Translations under genes and position numbers: made by a program
The notes under the pieces: model-generated
Seen by the model: only the letters and a program-made list of their open reading frames with translations
The model's database searches: none
What the model was told of the DNA's origin: nothing
Shown: positions 36,148 to 46,584 of the stretch, piece after piece
Numbering within the stretch: position 1 is the stretch's first letter
Layout: the number at the start of each line of letters is the position of its first letter
Assembly: GCF_020171285.1 (NCBI RefSeq)
Contig: NZ_JAIUZI010000001.1
Coordinates: forward strand, 186,001-250,000
Length of the DNA stretch: 64,000 nucleotides
Source of the DNA: Seohaeicola saemankumensis
GTDB lineage: Bacteria > Pseudomonadota > Alphaproteobacteria > Rhodobacterales > Rhodobacteraceae
Direction of reading: 5' to 3'

Positions 36148-37074
36148 TCAGAGCTCGTCGGCCCAGGGCGGGTTCGCCCCGGCCCGTGAAACGGTAACCG
36201 CGGCGACACGTGCGCCATGCGCCAGGGCTTGCTCCAGGACGTCGGCAGGCAGATGGTTCAGGCGGGATTTCCGCAAGGCTCCGAGATCGGAGAGTTTGGC
36301 CAGCACGCCCGCGTTAAAGGTGTCGCCCGCCCCAACCGTATCGACGATGTTCACGCGGGTGGCCGGTACCGTGACTTCGGTTCCGTCGGCCAGGTAACCG
36401 GTCGCACCGTCGCCGCCTCGGGTGAGGATCACGACGCCCGGTCCCTTCTCCAACATCAACTTCACCTTGTCGCTCAGCGCGAGCGGCGCGGGCAGGATCC
36501 AGTTCAGATCCTCGTCCGACACCTTGAGGATGTCCGTCAGTGCCAGCATCTGATCCAGCCGCGCGCGGTACCGGTCGATGTCCCGGATGAACTGAGGCCG
36601 TATGTTCGGGTCCAGCATCACCGCGCGGTCCGTGCCTTCCCGCCGCAAAAGGGTCGCATAGGTGGTTGCACAGGGTTCGCTGGCCAGGCTGATGCCGCCG
36701 AAATAGAGCGAGGAGACCTCGCCCGACAGCGCGGGCAAGTCGTCCGCGGCCAACATGCGCCCGGCAGAATTCTCGTCAAAGAAGTTGTAGGTCGCATGAC
36801 CGTTCTGCAACCTTACAAAGGCCAGTGTGGTCGGGCGGTCCGACGTGACAACATGCGACGTGTCGACGTGGCTCGCCTGCAGCGCATCGGTCAACTGTTG
36901 GCCGAACATATCTGTCGAAAGACCGGTCAGCATTCCCGTCTGCACGCCAAGCCGACCCAGCGCGATCGCCGTGTTGAACACGGCGCCGCCAGAATGGGGG
37001 ACGAACCCGTCGCGACCGCTGTCGGTCGGGGTCGGGATCATATCGACAAGGGCTTCTCCGCAGCACAGGATCAT
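36148..37074 (-). CDS. mtlZ: Fructokinase (PfkB family)
   Basis: Sugar kinase, 308 residues, expected to phosphorylate the fructose formed by SmoS and MtlK. The PfkB second signature DTVGAGDTFNAG with catalytic Asp lies near residue 250, and the first signature GGAVFNTAIALGRLG near 29. Rhodobacter sphaeroides has the same kinase (MtlZ) in its polyol cluster. Here it overlaps the ROK regulator gene upstream by 4 bp. No xylulose kinase gene is present. Confidence 0.92.
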   Translation of the reverse strand: MILCCGEALVDMIPTPTDSGRDGFVPHSGGAVFNTAIALGRLGVQTGMLTGLSTDMFGQQLTDALQASHVDTSHVVTSDRPTTLAFVRLQNGHATYNFFDENSAGRMLAADDLPALSGEVSSLYFGGISLASEPCATTYATLLRREGTDRAVMLDPNIRPQFIRDIDRYRARLDQMLALTDILKVSDEDLNWILPAPLALSDKVKLMLEKGPGVVILTRGGDGATGYLADGTEVTVPATRVNIVDTVGAGDTFNAGVLAKLSDLGALRKSRLNHLPADVLEQALAHGARVAAVTVSRAGANPPWADEL

Positions 37075-38297
37075 CGGGACGGGCCTTTTTGAATTGAGGA
37101 GTGGTTGATGAGAAAGCGTTCGCAGAGCGGCAGGCTTGCCGCGCCGAGCGCGCGCGCATCCGGTCCGATCGCCCCCTCTCGAACGTCCGGGGCCGCAACA
37201 CCTGCCAGAGGATCGCCGGACAGGTGGTATTTGACGCGCCTTACCAGTTCGGCCCGCATTTGGGCTGGCATCCAGCCGTCGATCAGCACCTGCTGCACGT
37301 CAATCATACAGGCTGACAACATGATGGCATCGGCCATTCCCTTGGATGCCTCTTCCAGCCAGCGCTCCAGTATCTGAGGTGGGAGGTCCCAGTTCTCCGG
37401 GCTGTCCCATGTCAGCGGGTCATGTCCGGCCGTGGACAATGCGCGGTCCAGCGTGGCGAGGGATGCGACATCCACCAACTGGCGCGGCTGGCCATCCGGG
37501 TTGGGAACACGCATTGATCCCAGTGCCGCCGCATTTCCGCTGGGCCCGGTAAACAGGGCCTTGTCCAGAACCAGCCCGCCGCCGACAAAGTAACCGACAA
37601 AGGCATAGAGAAAGTCGCTAGGTTTGTCCTGATCGCCAAACACAAGCTCTGCAGCGCAGGCCGCCGAGGCGTCGTTGCACATGAACACCGGGATATCGGC
37701 GGCAGCGCCGATTTCGGCCGCGATGTCGCGCTCTTTCCAGTCGGCGATGTCCGCGTCTTCGACGCCAAGCGCCTCCGCCCAGCTCCACAGCTGAAACGGC
37801 AGCGCAATGCCCATCCCCGCGATACGCGAGCGGTGCTCAACCGGCAGGTCGCTCTTTATCCGGGCGATCGCATCCAGGGCAAAGGCCACGGTTCCATCAG
37901 GGGTGGGGTAGGGGTGTCCGACCCGCAGCTGTTGACGTACATGGCCGAGGAAATCGGTCAAAACCAGTTGCAGGTTTCGGCGGTCGACTTGCAGACCCAG
38001 AAAGAACGCACCATCCGCCGCCAGGCTCATTGGAACCGAGGGTTGCCCGATCTTGCCGCGCACCGGCGTCCCCCGCGTCAGCATCCCATCCGCTTCGAGG
38101 CCGCGCATGATCACTGAAACGGTCTGGGCAGACAAGCCGGTCCGGCGTGCGATATCCGCTTTTGCCATTGCGCCATTCTGCCGGATCAACGACAGGACCG
38201 CGCGCTCGTTGTGGGCGCGCATTCCGCTTTGGTTCGAACCGCGGGGCCCGTTGTTCCTCTCGGCCTTGATGAGGGCTGTGTCGTCCGCCTGTCCCAT
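37071..38297 (-). CDS. ROK family transcriptional regulator
   Basis: A 408-residue regulator from ATG 38297; a TTG at 38363 is an unlikely longer start, and ATG 38222 a shorter one. Winged helix: MRAHNERAVLSLIRQNGAMAKADIARRTGLSAQTVSVIMRGLEADGM, preceded by NNGPRGSNQSG typical of this ROK branch. Sugar-kinase-like ROK domain follows, including a cysteine group (CNDASAACAAELVFG) near the zinc region. NagC/XylR-type; likely senses fructose or a polyol and controls mtlZ, to which it is translationally coupled. Confidence 0.88.
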   Translation of the reverse strand: MGQADDTALIKAERNNGPRGSNQSGMRAHNERAVLSLIRQNGAMAKADIARRTGLSAQTVSVIMRGLEADGMLTRGTPVRGKIGQPSVPMSLAADGAFFLGLQVDRRNLQLVLTDFLGHVRQQLRVGHPYPTPDGTVAFALDAIARIKSDLPVEHRSRIAGMGIALPFQLWSWAEALGVEDADIADWKERDIAAEIGAAADIPVFMCNDASAACAAELVFGDQDKPSDFLYAFVGYFVGGGLVLDKALFTGPSGNAAALGSMRVPNPDGQPRQLVDVASLATLDRALSTAGHDPLTWDSPENWDLPPQILERWLEEASKGMADAIMLSACMIDVQQVLIDGWMPAQMRAELVRRVKYHLSGDPLAGVAAPDVREGAIGPDARALGAASLPLCERFLINHSSIQKGPSR

Positions 38298-38845
38298 CAC
38301 TGTTTCGATTGCTGTCGGTTTCCGTTGGTCGGTGACCCTCGCTGATTTCCTCGTTCCTGTCAATTAATAAATAAGAGTGATTTAATAAATGGCTCGCCCT
38401 TCGCACGCCTCAAAGCCTTCGGGCGCGGCGCCCGGTTCGCCGCTGGTGCCGACCAAAGATCCGTGCAAGCCACGGATCGCAAAGTGATACCTCTGCGCCG
38501 GTGCCCCTCGGGCTGCGGAAATTGCCCGTGCCGGTGGCCGGTGCGGCAGGCCGGACTATATGACCCACCGGGTTCCGGATCATCGAACGGCCGCGTCCTT
38601 CCGCCCGGTCAGGTCGTCGCTTTTCTAGTAGTCTTTACCCCCCAACTGGCGTTAAAAGCCATGAACACCGCGACAGAAGCCCTGATCGACCGAGCTTGGC
38701 TGGCCGGGAAGGGCCGGATCAGCCAAGGCGCCCGGTGCTTGCGCGGATGCCCTGACGATAGGAGTGAACGGCCTTTGTTTCCTTTTCATGGTTCTTGGAT
38801 CGATACGTCGTCCAGCGATGACCGCGTAGTCGCAGGAGTGCTTTC
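38298..38845. other. Intergenic region, no convincing gene
   Basis: 548 bp between the ROK gene and psd. The 38360-38395 stretch is AT-rich (AATTAATAAATAAG) and should carry the ROK promoter. Two hairpins occur: GGGCG-CGG-CGCCC at about 38421-38433 and GATCCGTG-N5-CACGGATC at 38458-38478. A 128-codon open frame from a GTG at 38463 has cysteines but no ribosome site and no family likeness, so I do not call it. Confidence 0.45.
38458..38478. repeat. Perfect 8-bp inverted repeat
   Basis: GATCCGTG and CACGGATC flank CAAGC. No T tract follows, so it is not a standard terminator. It lies 161 bp before ROK and 368 bp before psd. Operator, RNA element or terminator are all possible. Confidence 0.5.
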
Positions 38846-39538
38846 ATGAGGCTGCGCGACACGTTTCTGAAACCGATGCACCCCGAAGGGCGTCGGTTTG
38901 TTGCGATCTTTGCCGCGATCACGGTGGTGCTGTTTCTGATCGCCGAACCGTTGGGGTGGATCGGGGTCGGTCTGACGATCTGGTGCTACTACTTCTTCCG
39001 CGACCCCAAACGCGCGACACCGATGCGCGACGGGCTGATCGTCAGCCCGGCTGACGGCGTCGTGTCGTTGATCGAAAAGGCCGTTCCGCCGCCCGAGCTG
39101 GGCATGGCAAACACGCCGCTGACCCGGGTCAGCGTGTTCATGAGCGTCTTCAATTGCCACGTGAACCGGGCACCCATCGGGGGCGAGATCACCGAGATCG
39201 CCTACCGGCCGGGTAAGTTTCTGAATGCTTCGCTGGACAAGGCCAGCAAGGACAATGAACGCAACAGCCTGTGTATCCAGATGGAAGACGGCCGCCAGAT
39301 CGCGGTGGTCCAGATCGCCGGACTGGTGGCGCGTCGGATCGTGTGCTTCTCCTCGACCGGTGATCAGCTGCGCACAGGCGAACGCTTTGGCCTGATCCGT
39401 TTCGGCTCGCGCCTTGATGTCTACCTGCCCGAAGGGGTTTCGCCGATGGTCGACCTGGGACAGACCATGATCTCGGGGGAAACCGTTCTGGCCGATCTGT
39501 CGTCCGGCGAACCGCCGCGCGTGGCCAGGGTGGACTGA
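38846..39538 (+). CDS. psd: Phosphatidylserine decarboxylase proenzyme (short type)
   Basis: Makes phosphatidylethanolamine by decarboxylating phosphatidylserine. The 230-residue protein is of the short Psd-A type, with one or two N-terminal membrane helices, [28 protein letters not shown] and the self-cleavage Gly-Ser in [11 protein letters not shown], where serine becomes the pyruvoyl cofactor. Followed 3 bp later by pssA, giving the classic psd-pssA pair. Confidence 0.95.
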   Translation: MRLRDTFLKPMHPEGRRFVAIFAAITVVLFLIAEPLGWIGVGLTIWCYYFFRDPKRATPMRDGLIVSPADGVVSLIEKAVPPPELGMANTPLTRVSVFMSVFNCHVNRAPIGGEITEIAYRPGKFLNASLDKASKDNERNSLCIQMEDGRQIAVVQIAGLVARRIVCFSSTGDQLRTGERFGLIRFGSRLDVYLPEGVSPMVDLGQTMISGETVLADLSSGEPPRVARVD

Positions 39539-39541
39539 CCG

Positions 39542-40309
39542 ATGTCGATCTTGCCTCAGGACACCAAGCCCACCGGCGTTCGCGTCATCCAGCTTTTGCC
39601 AAATCTGCTGACCATCCTCGCGATCTGCGCCGGGCTGACGGCGATCCGCTTCGGATATCAGGGTGAATTCCAGACAGCGGTGCAGCTGATCCTGGTCGCG
39701 GGTGTGCTGGACGGTTTGGACGGGCGCCTTGCCCGGTCTTTGAACTGCCCGACCCCCTTTGGCGCCGAACTCGACTCGCTCGCGGATTTCGCCAATTTCG
39801 GCGTAGCGCCGGTGCTGATTCTCAACGCATGGGCCTTCCCCGACTACGACAGCATCGGCTGGATTGCCGTTTTGTCCTATGCTGTCTGCTGCGTGCTGCG
39901 GCTCGCGCGGTTCAACGTCACCAGCCGCCTGGTTCCGACGGACAAGGAAAAGCAGTTCTTCGTCGGCGTGCCCGCCCCGGCAGGGGCGTTCCTGGTCATG
40001 CTGCCGATGTTCGTGTCATTCCTGTTCCCGGAAATGCCGCCCATCCATCCGCTTTTCGTGGCGGGGTATATCTTTGCGGTCGGGTTGTTGATGATCAGCC
40101 GGATACCGACGTTCTCGTTCAAAAGCGTCTATGTTTCGCGCAAACACACACATCTCTTGCTGCTGGGGGCTGTGCTGACCGCCGTCGGACTGATGACTTA
40201 CCCCTGGGCCGCGATGATTCTGATTACGGTGGTTTACCTCTGCAGCCTGGTTTGGGGGGCCTACAAGGCCCGCAAACGGGCCCGGCGCGACGGCTCGCGG
40301 CCCTCCTGA
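39542..40309 (+). CDS. pssA: CDP-diacylglycerol-serine O-phosphatidyltransferase
   Basis: Membrane enzyme making phosphatidylserine from CDP-diacylglycerol and serine; 255 residues, several helices. The CDP-alcohol phosphotransferase motif DGLDGRLARSLNCPTPFGAELDSLADF (D-G-x2-A-R-x8-G-x3-D-x3-D type) is intact. Coupled to psd with a 3-bp gap, so PE synthesis is encoded as one unit. Confidence 0.95.
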   Translation: MSILPQDTKPTGVRVIQLLPNLLTILAICAGLTAIRFGYQGEFQTAVQLILVAGVLDGLDGRLARSLNCPTPFGAELDSLADFANFGVAPVLILNAWAFPDYDSIGWIAVLSYAVCCVLRLARFNVTSRLVPTDKEKQFFVGVPAPAGAFLVMLPMFVSFLFPEMPPIHPLFVAGYIFAVGLLMISRIPTFSFKSVYVSRKHTHLLLLGAVLTAVGLMTYPWAAMILITVVYLCSLVWGAYKARKRARRDGSRPS

Positions 40310-40730
40310 CAAACGGGTTCCCGCCCTGACCGGGTCACGGACATCATTCTGCCCGATACACAGGCGTGGTCGGCTCCGATACTTGTATGGCCCGGATTTA
40401 CCGTCTTTCATGTCCGAAGCCGGGATCGGCCACGCGCCTTGAAATCAGCCAGGAAACAAGCCGAACTCGGTTTTCTCAGTCGCCGGATTTATGCCGTTTG
40501 ATCGCTGTGCGGTTGGGCTAAACAATTTTTCTGGACTTTTGTCCAAATTTTTCGTCTTGTACGCCTCGGAGGCCGATTCATGGCCTGACGGGTGTCGCGG
40601 AGCAAAGACCAAAGGCCGCGAAAACCCGTCGCTGGATCGGTAGAGGAGTAACGGCCCCGAGGGAGACGGGACCGCCGGCGGAATTGGGTGCGCCACCCAG
40701 GCCGCCGCAACCGAAGTGGAGGAGACCAGA
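40310..40730. other. Intergenic region, control region of the alcohol cassette
   Basis: 421 bp between pssA and the GMC dehydrogenase gene. The 40525-40560 part is AT-rich and holds a TGGAC/GTCCA palindrome. No open frame here has support. A GGAGG ribosome site lies just before 40731. Confidence 0.5.
40532..40545. promoter_or_regulatory. Palindrome TGGAC-N4-GTCCA, operator candidate or weak terminator
   Basis: TGGACTTTTGTCCA is a perfect inverted repeat followed by AATTTTT. It is 185 bp before the dehydrogenase start. A 5-bp stem with T run could be a weak pssA terminator, but the spacing equally fits a TetR-type operator for the TetR gene at the end of this cassette. Confidence 0.45.
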
Positions 40731-42368
40731 ATGCCATATGATTTCGTGATCGTCGGAGGAGGATCGGCAGGGGCGGCCATCGCGTCTCGTCTGTCGGAAG
40801 ATCCAAAGATGACCGTCTGTCTCCTTGAGGCCGGCGGTGGCGGCAACGGGATCCTGGTGCGCGCGCCCGCCGGCGTGGTGGCAATGATGCCGGGGCGCCC
40901 CAAGATCAACAACTGGGCCTTTGAAACCGTGCCGCAACCGGGGCTGAACGGGCGCAACGGCTACCAGCCGCGCGGCAAATGCCTCGGCGGTTCCTCGGCG
41001 ATCAACGCGATGCTCTACGTGCGCGGGCAAAAGGCGGACTATGACGGTTGGGCCGATCTGGGCTGCGACGGCTGGGATTGGGACAGCGTGCTGCCCTATT
41101 TCAAGAAGGCCGAGAACAACGTGCGCGGCGGCGATGACTTCCACGGCAACAGCGGCCCCTTGCAGGTCTCGAACCAAAAGCGTCCCCGCCCGATTTCCGA
41201 GGCCTTCGTCGAGGCAAGCACGCAGATGCAGATGCGCCGGACCGAGGATTTCAACACCGGCGACAACGAGGGCGCGGGCCTGTACCAGAGCACGATTTTC
41301 CATTCGCCGGACAAGAACGGCGAGCGCTGTTCCGCAGCCGCCGGCTACCTGTTTCCGGTTCTCGACAAACGCCCAAACCTGACCGTGATCACCGGCGCCC
41401 ACGCCACGCGCATCCTGTTCGAGGGCAAGCGTGCGGTCGGCGTTGCCTACCGCCAGGGCAAACAGGACAGGAAGGTGCGAGCCACCCGCGAGGTCATCCT
41501 GTCGGGCGGCGCGTTCCAGTCGCCGCAACTGCTGATGCTGTCCGGGGTGGGCCGCCCTCAGGATATTCAGCCGCACGGCATCGAGATGGTGCATGAACTG
41601 CCCGGTGTCGGGCAGAACCTGCAGGATCATCTGGACTTCATTCTCGCCTACAAGACCAAGGACCGCGACAACCTCGGGCTGGGTCTGCGGGCAGGCGTTG
41701 CGCTGATGGGCGAGATCCTGAAATGGCGCAAGGACGGCAACTCGATGATCGCCTCGACAATCGCCGAGGCCGGCAGTTTTTTCAAGACGGACCCAGGCCT
41801 CGATCGGCCCGATGTGCAGACCCACTTCGTGATTTCCGTCGTCGACGACCATGCGCGCAAACTTCACATGGGGCACGGCTACTCCTGCCATGTCTGCGTG
41901 CTGCGGCCCCATTCGCGGGGCGAAGTGTTCCTGCACAGCGCCGATCCGATGGCACCGCCGGGGATCGACCCCCGGTTCCTCAGCGACGAACGGGATCTTC
42001 AGACGCTGATCAAGGGCGCTAAGATGACCCGCGCCGTGATGGAGGCGCCGGCGATGCGGAAATACAAGCACAAGGAACTGTTCGGCGTGAACGACAACAC
42101 CAACGACGCCGAGTGGGAACAGCACATCCGCAACCGCGCCGACACCGTCTATCACCCGGTCGGAACCTGCAAGATGGGCGTCGATGACACGGCGGTCGTC
42201 ACCCCGGACCTGAAGGTGCGCGGGATGGAGGGGCTGCGGGTGGCCGATGCCTCTATCATGCCGCTGCTGGTATCGGGCAACACCAATGCCCCCACCATCA
42301 TGATCGGCGAAAAATGCGCCGACATGATCAAGGCGGACCACAGCCCGTCAGCCGTCGCGGCTGAGTGA
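40731..42368 (+). CDS. GMC family alcohol dehydrogenase (choline dehydrogenase/AlkJ-like)
   Basis: FAD enzyme, 545 residues. FAD-binding [22 protein letters not shown] at the start, GMC signature 1 near [18 protein letters not shown] and signature 2 [15 protein letters not shown], and the C-terminal catalytic His in [10 protein letters not shown] and N-rich GNTNAPT. Close in type to both BetA and AlkJ. Because the next genes are an acyl-CoA ligase and an aldehyde dehydrogenase rather than betB, an AlkJ-like aliphatic alcohol substrate is more likely than choline. GGAGGAGACC-type ribosome site precedes ATG 40731. Confidence 0.88.
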   Translation: MPYDFVIVGGGSAGAAIASRLSEDPKMTVCLLEAGGGGNGILVRAPAGVVAMMPGRPKINNWAFETVPQPGLNGRNGYQPRGKCLGGSSAINAMLYVRGQKADYDGWADLGCDGWDWDSVLPYFKKAENNVRGGDDFHGNSGPLQVSNQKRPRPISEAFVEASTQMQMRRTEDFNTGDNEGAGLYQSTIFHSPDKNGERCSAAAGYLFPVLDKRPNLTVITGAHATRILFEGKRAVGVAYRQGKQDRKVRATREVILSGGAFQSPQLLMLSGVGRPQDIQPHGIEMVHELPGVGQNLQDHLDFILAYKTKDRDNLGLGLRAGVALMGEILKWRKDGNSMIASTIAEAGSFFKTDPGLDRPDVQTHFVISVVDDHARKLHMGHGYSCHVCVLRPHSRGEVFLHSADPMAPPGIDPRFLSDERDLQTLIKGAKMTRAVMEAPAMRKYKHKELFGVNDNTNDAEWEQHIRNRADTVYHPVGTCKMGVDDTAVVTPDLKVRGMEGLRVADASIMPLLVSGNTNAPTIMIGEKCADMIKADHSPSAVAAE

Positions 42369-42433
42369 TACAAAGTTTCCCGTGCGTGTTGCCGATCGCA
42401 TCGCGCGCAATCACGGATATGAGGGAGGATGCC

Positions 42434-44058
<1,625 letters not shown>

Positions 44059-44062
<4 letters not shown>

Positions 44063-45795
44063 ACACCGCCGTCAGAGAGACCGAGGCTGAGCCGGTCTGG
44101 GTCAGCGAGTACGAAGAGGCCCTGAACACGCTGGATGCCGCCAAGGACCGCTGGGCGCAGACCGACGTCGACGAACGCATCGCCCTACTGGCCCAGGTCA
44201 AGGACGGCGTTCAGCAGGTCGCGCAGGGCTGGGCCGAAACGGCGGCCCGCAAGAAACAGATCCCGGATGGCTCCCCGCTGGTGGGAGAGGAGTGGATTTC
44301 CGGACCTTACGCGCTGATGTCGGCCTGCAACGGGTTGATGCAAACGCTCAGCCAGATGCAGGACAAATCCTTTGTCGATCACCTGCATACGCGCCAGCTG
44401 GTCACCGGCCAGACTGCGGTCCAGGTGGTTCCGCATTCGCTTTGGGATCGGCTGCTGCTGTCGGGCGTGCGCGCCGAGGTCTGGATGCAGCAAGGCGTGA
44501 CCCGGGACAACCTCAAGGACCACGCCGCAGTGGCCTATGACACGCCGGCCAAGCAACGGCGCGGCAAGGTGGCGCTGGTCCTGGGGGCGGGCAATATTGC
44601 CGCCATCGCGCCACTGGACGTGTTTCAAAAGCTGTTCCTTGAGAACCAGGTCGCAATCCTCAAGATGAACCCGGTCAACGATTACCTGACCGATTACCTG
44701 AAAATCGCGATGAAACCGCTGATCGACCGGGGTTTCGTGCGCATCGTCAAGGGCGACGGCGCTGCAGGCGCCTGGCTGACCAATCACCCGGTGATCGAGG
44801 AAATGCACATCACCGGTTCGGGCGCGACCCATGACCTGATCGTCTGGGGGGCGGGTGCCGAAGGAGCCGCGAACAAGGCCAGCGGCACACCAAAGAACAC
44901 GCGCCGCATCACCTCGGAACTGGGTGCCGTCTGTCCGACCATCGTGGTGCCGGGGCCGTGGTCCAGGGCGGACCTGAGCTTTCAGGCGCAAAACGTCGCC
45001 ACGCAAAAGCTGCACAACTCCGGTTTCAACTGCGTCGCCTGCCAGGTGCTGATCATGCCGGCGGGCTGGGACAAGGGTGCGGATTTCATGGCAGAGGTGT
45101 CCCGCGTTTTGCGCGGCTCCAAACGACTGGCCTATTATCCCGGCGCGCAGGACCGTCTCAGCCGCTTCCGCGACCACGCGGGCACCGTCACCGAGATTGA
45201 TCGCGGCTCGGCACCGGCCTGTGTGATCAACGACGTCGCCGACGGCGACTACTTCCGCGAGAACGAAGTTTTTGCGCCGGCCCTTTCCACTCACGAGATA
45301 GAAGCCAGGGACGCCGAGGCTTATCTCGTCAATGCGGTCGACTGGGCCAATTCCCAGTTGCACGGAACCCTCGGAGCCAACGTCCTGATCCACCCCAAAA
45401 CGATCCGGCAGATTGGTACAAAACGGTTCGAAGAGATCCTGGCGGCGTTACAATACGGAACAATTGCGATCAACGGCTGGTCGGGGTTGGGCTTCCTGCT
45501 GACGGCCTGCCCATGGGGCGCGTTTCCGGGTCACAGGCTCGACGATGTCGGATCGGGCATCGGTACGGTTCACAACAGCTTCATGCTGGAGAACACCGAA
45601 CGCACCGTCGTGCAGGCACCGTGGCGGCCTTTCCCGCGCGGCCTCCTGTCGCTGCAGTTCACCCTGCTGCCGCGCCCGCCGTGGTTCATCACCAACCGAA
45701 AACAGGACAAGCTGGGAAAACTGCTGACCGCGTTTCAACACAAGCCCGGCTGGTTCAAGCTGCCGCGGATCTTTTTGAACGCCTTGCTGGGGTGA
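44059..45795 (+). CDS. Aldehyde dehydrogenase family protein
   Basis: NAD(P)-type aldehyde dehydrogenase, 578 residues, longer than the usual 480-500. Cofactor motif GAGNIAAIAPLDVFQKLF, general base region SELGAVCPTIV, and the cysteine-bearing HNSGFNCVACQVL block are visible. Sequence is divergent from BetB types. Between an alcohol dehydrogenase and acyl-CoA ligase it should convert an aldehyde to the acid. The extended C-terminus (LPRPPWFITNRKQDKLGKLL) may mark a membrane-associated end. Confidence 0.82.
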
Positions 45796-45850
45796 CCGAA
45801 CAAAACTGGCGGCGCGTGCGTGCCGCCACAGATCGCACAAAGTGAAACCG

Positions 45851-46465
45851 ATGAATGATTTTCCGGCCAAACTGCAGGCCCGAGCGGCACGAAAGACCGC
45901 CAAGCGGGACGAAAAGAAACGGCAAATCGCGGCCAGCGCACTGAACGCGCTCAAGGAGCTGGGCTATGCCAACACCAGCTTGCGCGACATCGCCGAAAAG
46001 AGCGATATGTCGTTGGGAATGCTGCATTACTACTTCGAGGACCGCAGCGATCTGATCATTTACTGCGTGTCGATCTACAAACGGGAATTTGTTCGTGCGG
46101 TGACAAAGGCGCTAACGGCCGCCAGCGGCCGGGATGAGGTCATCGAGGCGTTCTCCGAGGCACTGGTGACGTCGATCATCGAGGATGAGATGACTCACCG
46201 CTTGTGGTATGACATCCGCAACCAGGCCATGTTCGATGTCACCTTCCGCCCCGTCGTTTCTGAGATCGAGACGATGCTGATCGGCACTGTCGGGGCCGCC
46301 TTCGACAAGGCCGGGCACAAGATTCCGCCAGAGCAGGTTGCGATCTATTACGCTCTGGTGGACGGCGCATTCCGATACCTGATGCAGGATCAATTCAGCG
46401 CCACCCCGCGGTCGCGTCGCGCTCTGCAGGCGATCTTTCGCGATCTGCTGGCGCAGTTTTTCTGA
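45851..46465 (+). CDS. TetR family transcriptional regulator
   Basis: A 204-residue regulator from ATG 45851; a GTG at 45842 is equally possible as ribosome sites are weak. Helix-turn-helix: KKRQIAASALNALKELGYANTSLRDIAEKSDMSLGMLHYYFEDRSDLI. It follows the aldehyde dehydrogenase by 55 bp, so it probably regulates the cassette, responding to an alcohol- or acyl-derived ligand. The palindrome at 40532-40545 is a candidate site. Confidence 0.88.
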   Translation: MNDFPAKLQARAARKTAKRDEKKRQIAASALNALKELGYANTSLRDIAEKSDMSLGMLHYYFEDRSDLIIYCVSIYKREFVRAVTKALTAASGRDEVIEAFSEALVTSIIEDEMTHRLWYDIRNQAMFDVTFRPVVSEIETMLIGTVGAAFDKAGHKIPPEQVAIYYALVDGAFRYLMQDQFSATPRSRRALQAIFRDLLAQFF

Positions 46466-46584
46466 ACCAGATCCAAATTCACTCACGCAAGATATGCGCG
46501 GGAAACTTGCCTGCATGGCCGGAAAGCCCGGTTGATGATAGAGTAGCGGAAGGTGCTCGTTCACGATTGATTGGAATTTTCTGC

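Noticed and set aside
38463..38849. 128-codon plus-strand frame with cysteine-rich start before psd
   Set aside because: GTG start without ribosome site, mixed low-complexity content, and no family pattern.
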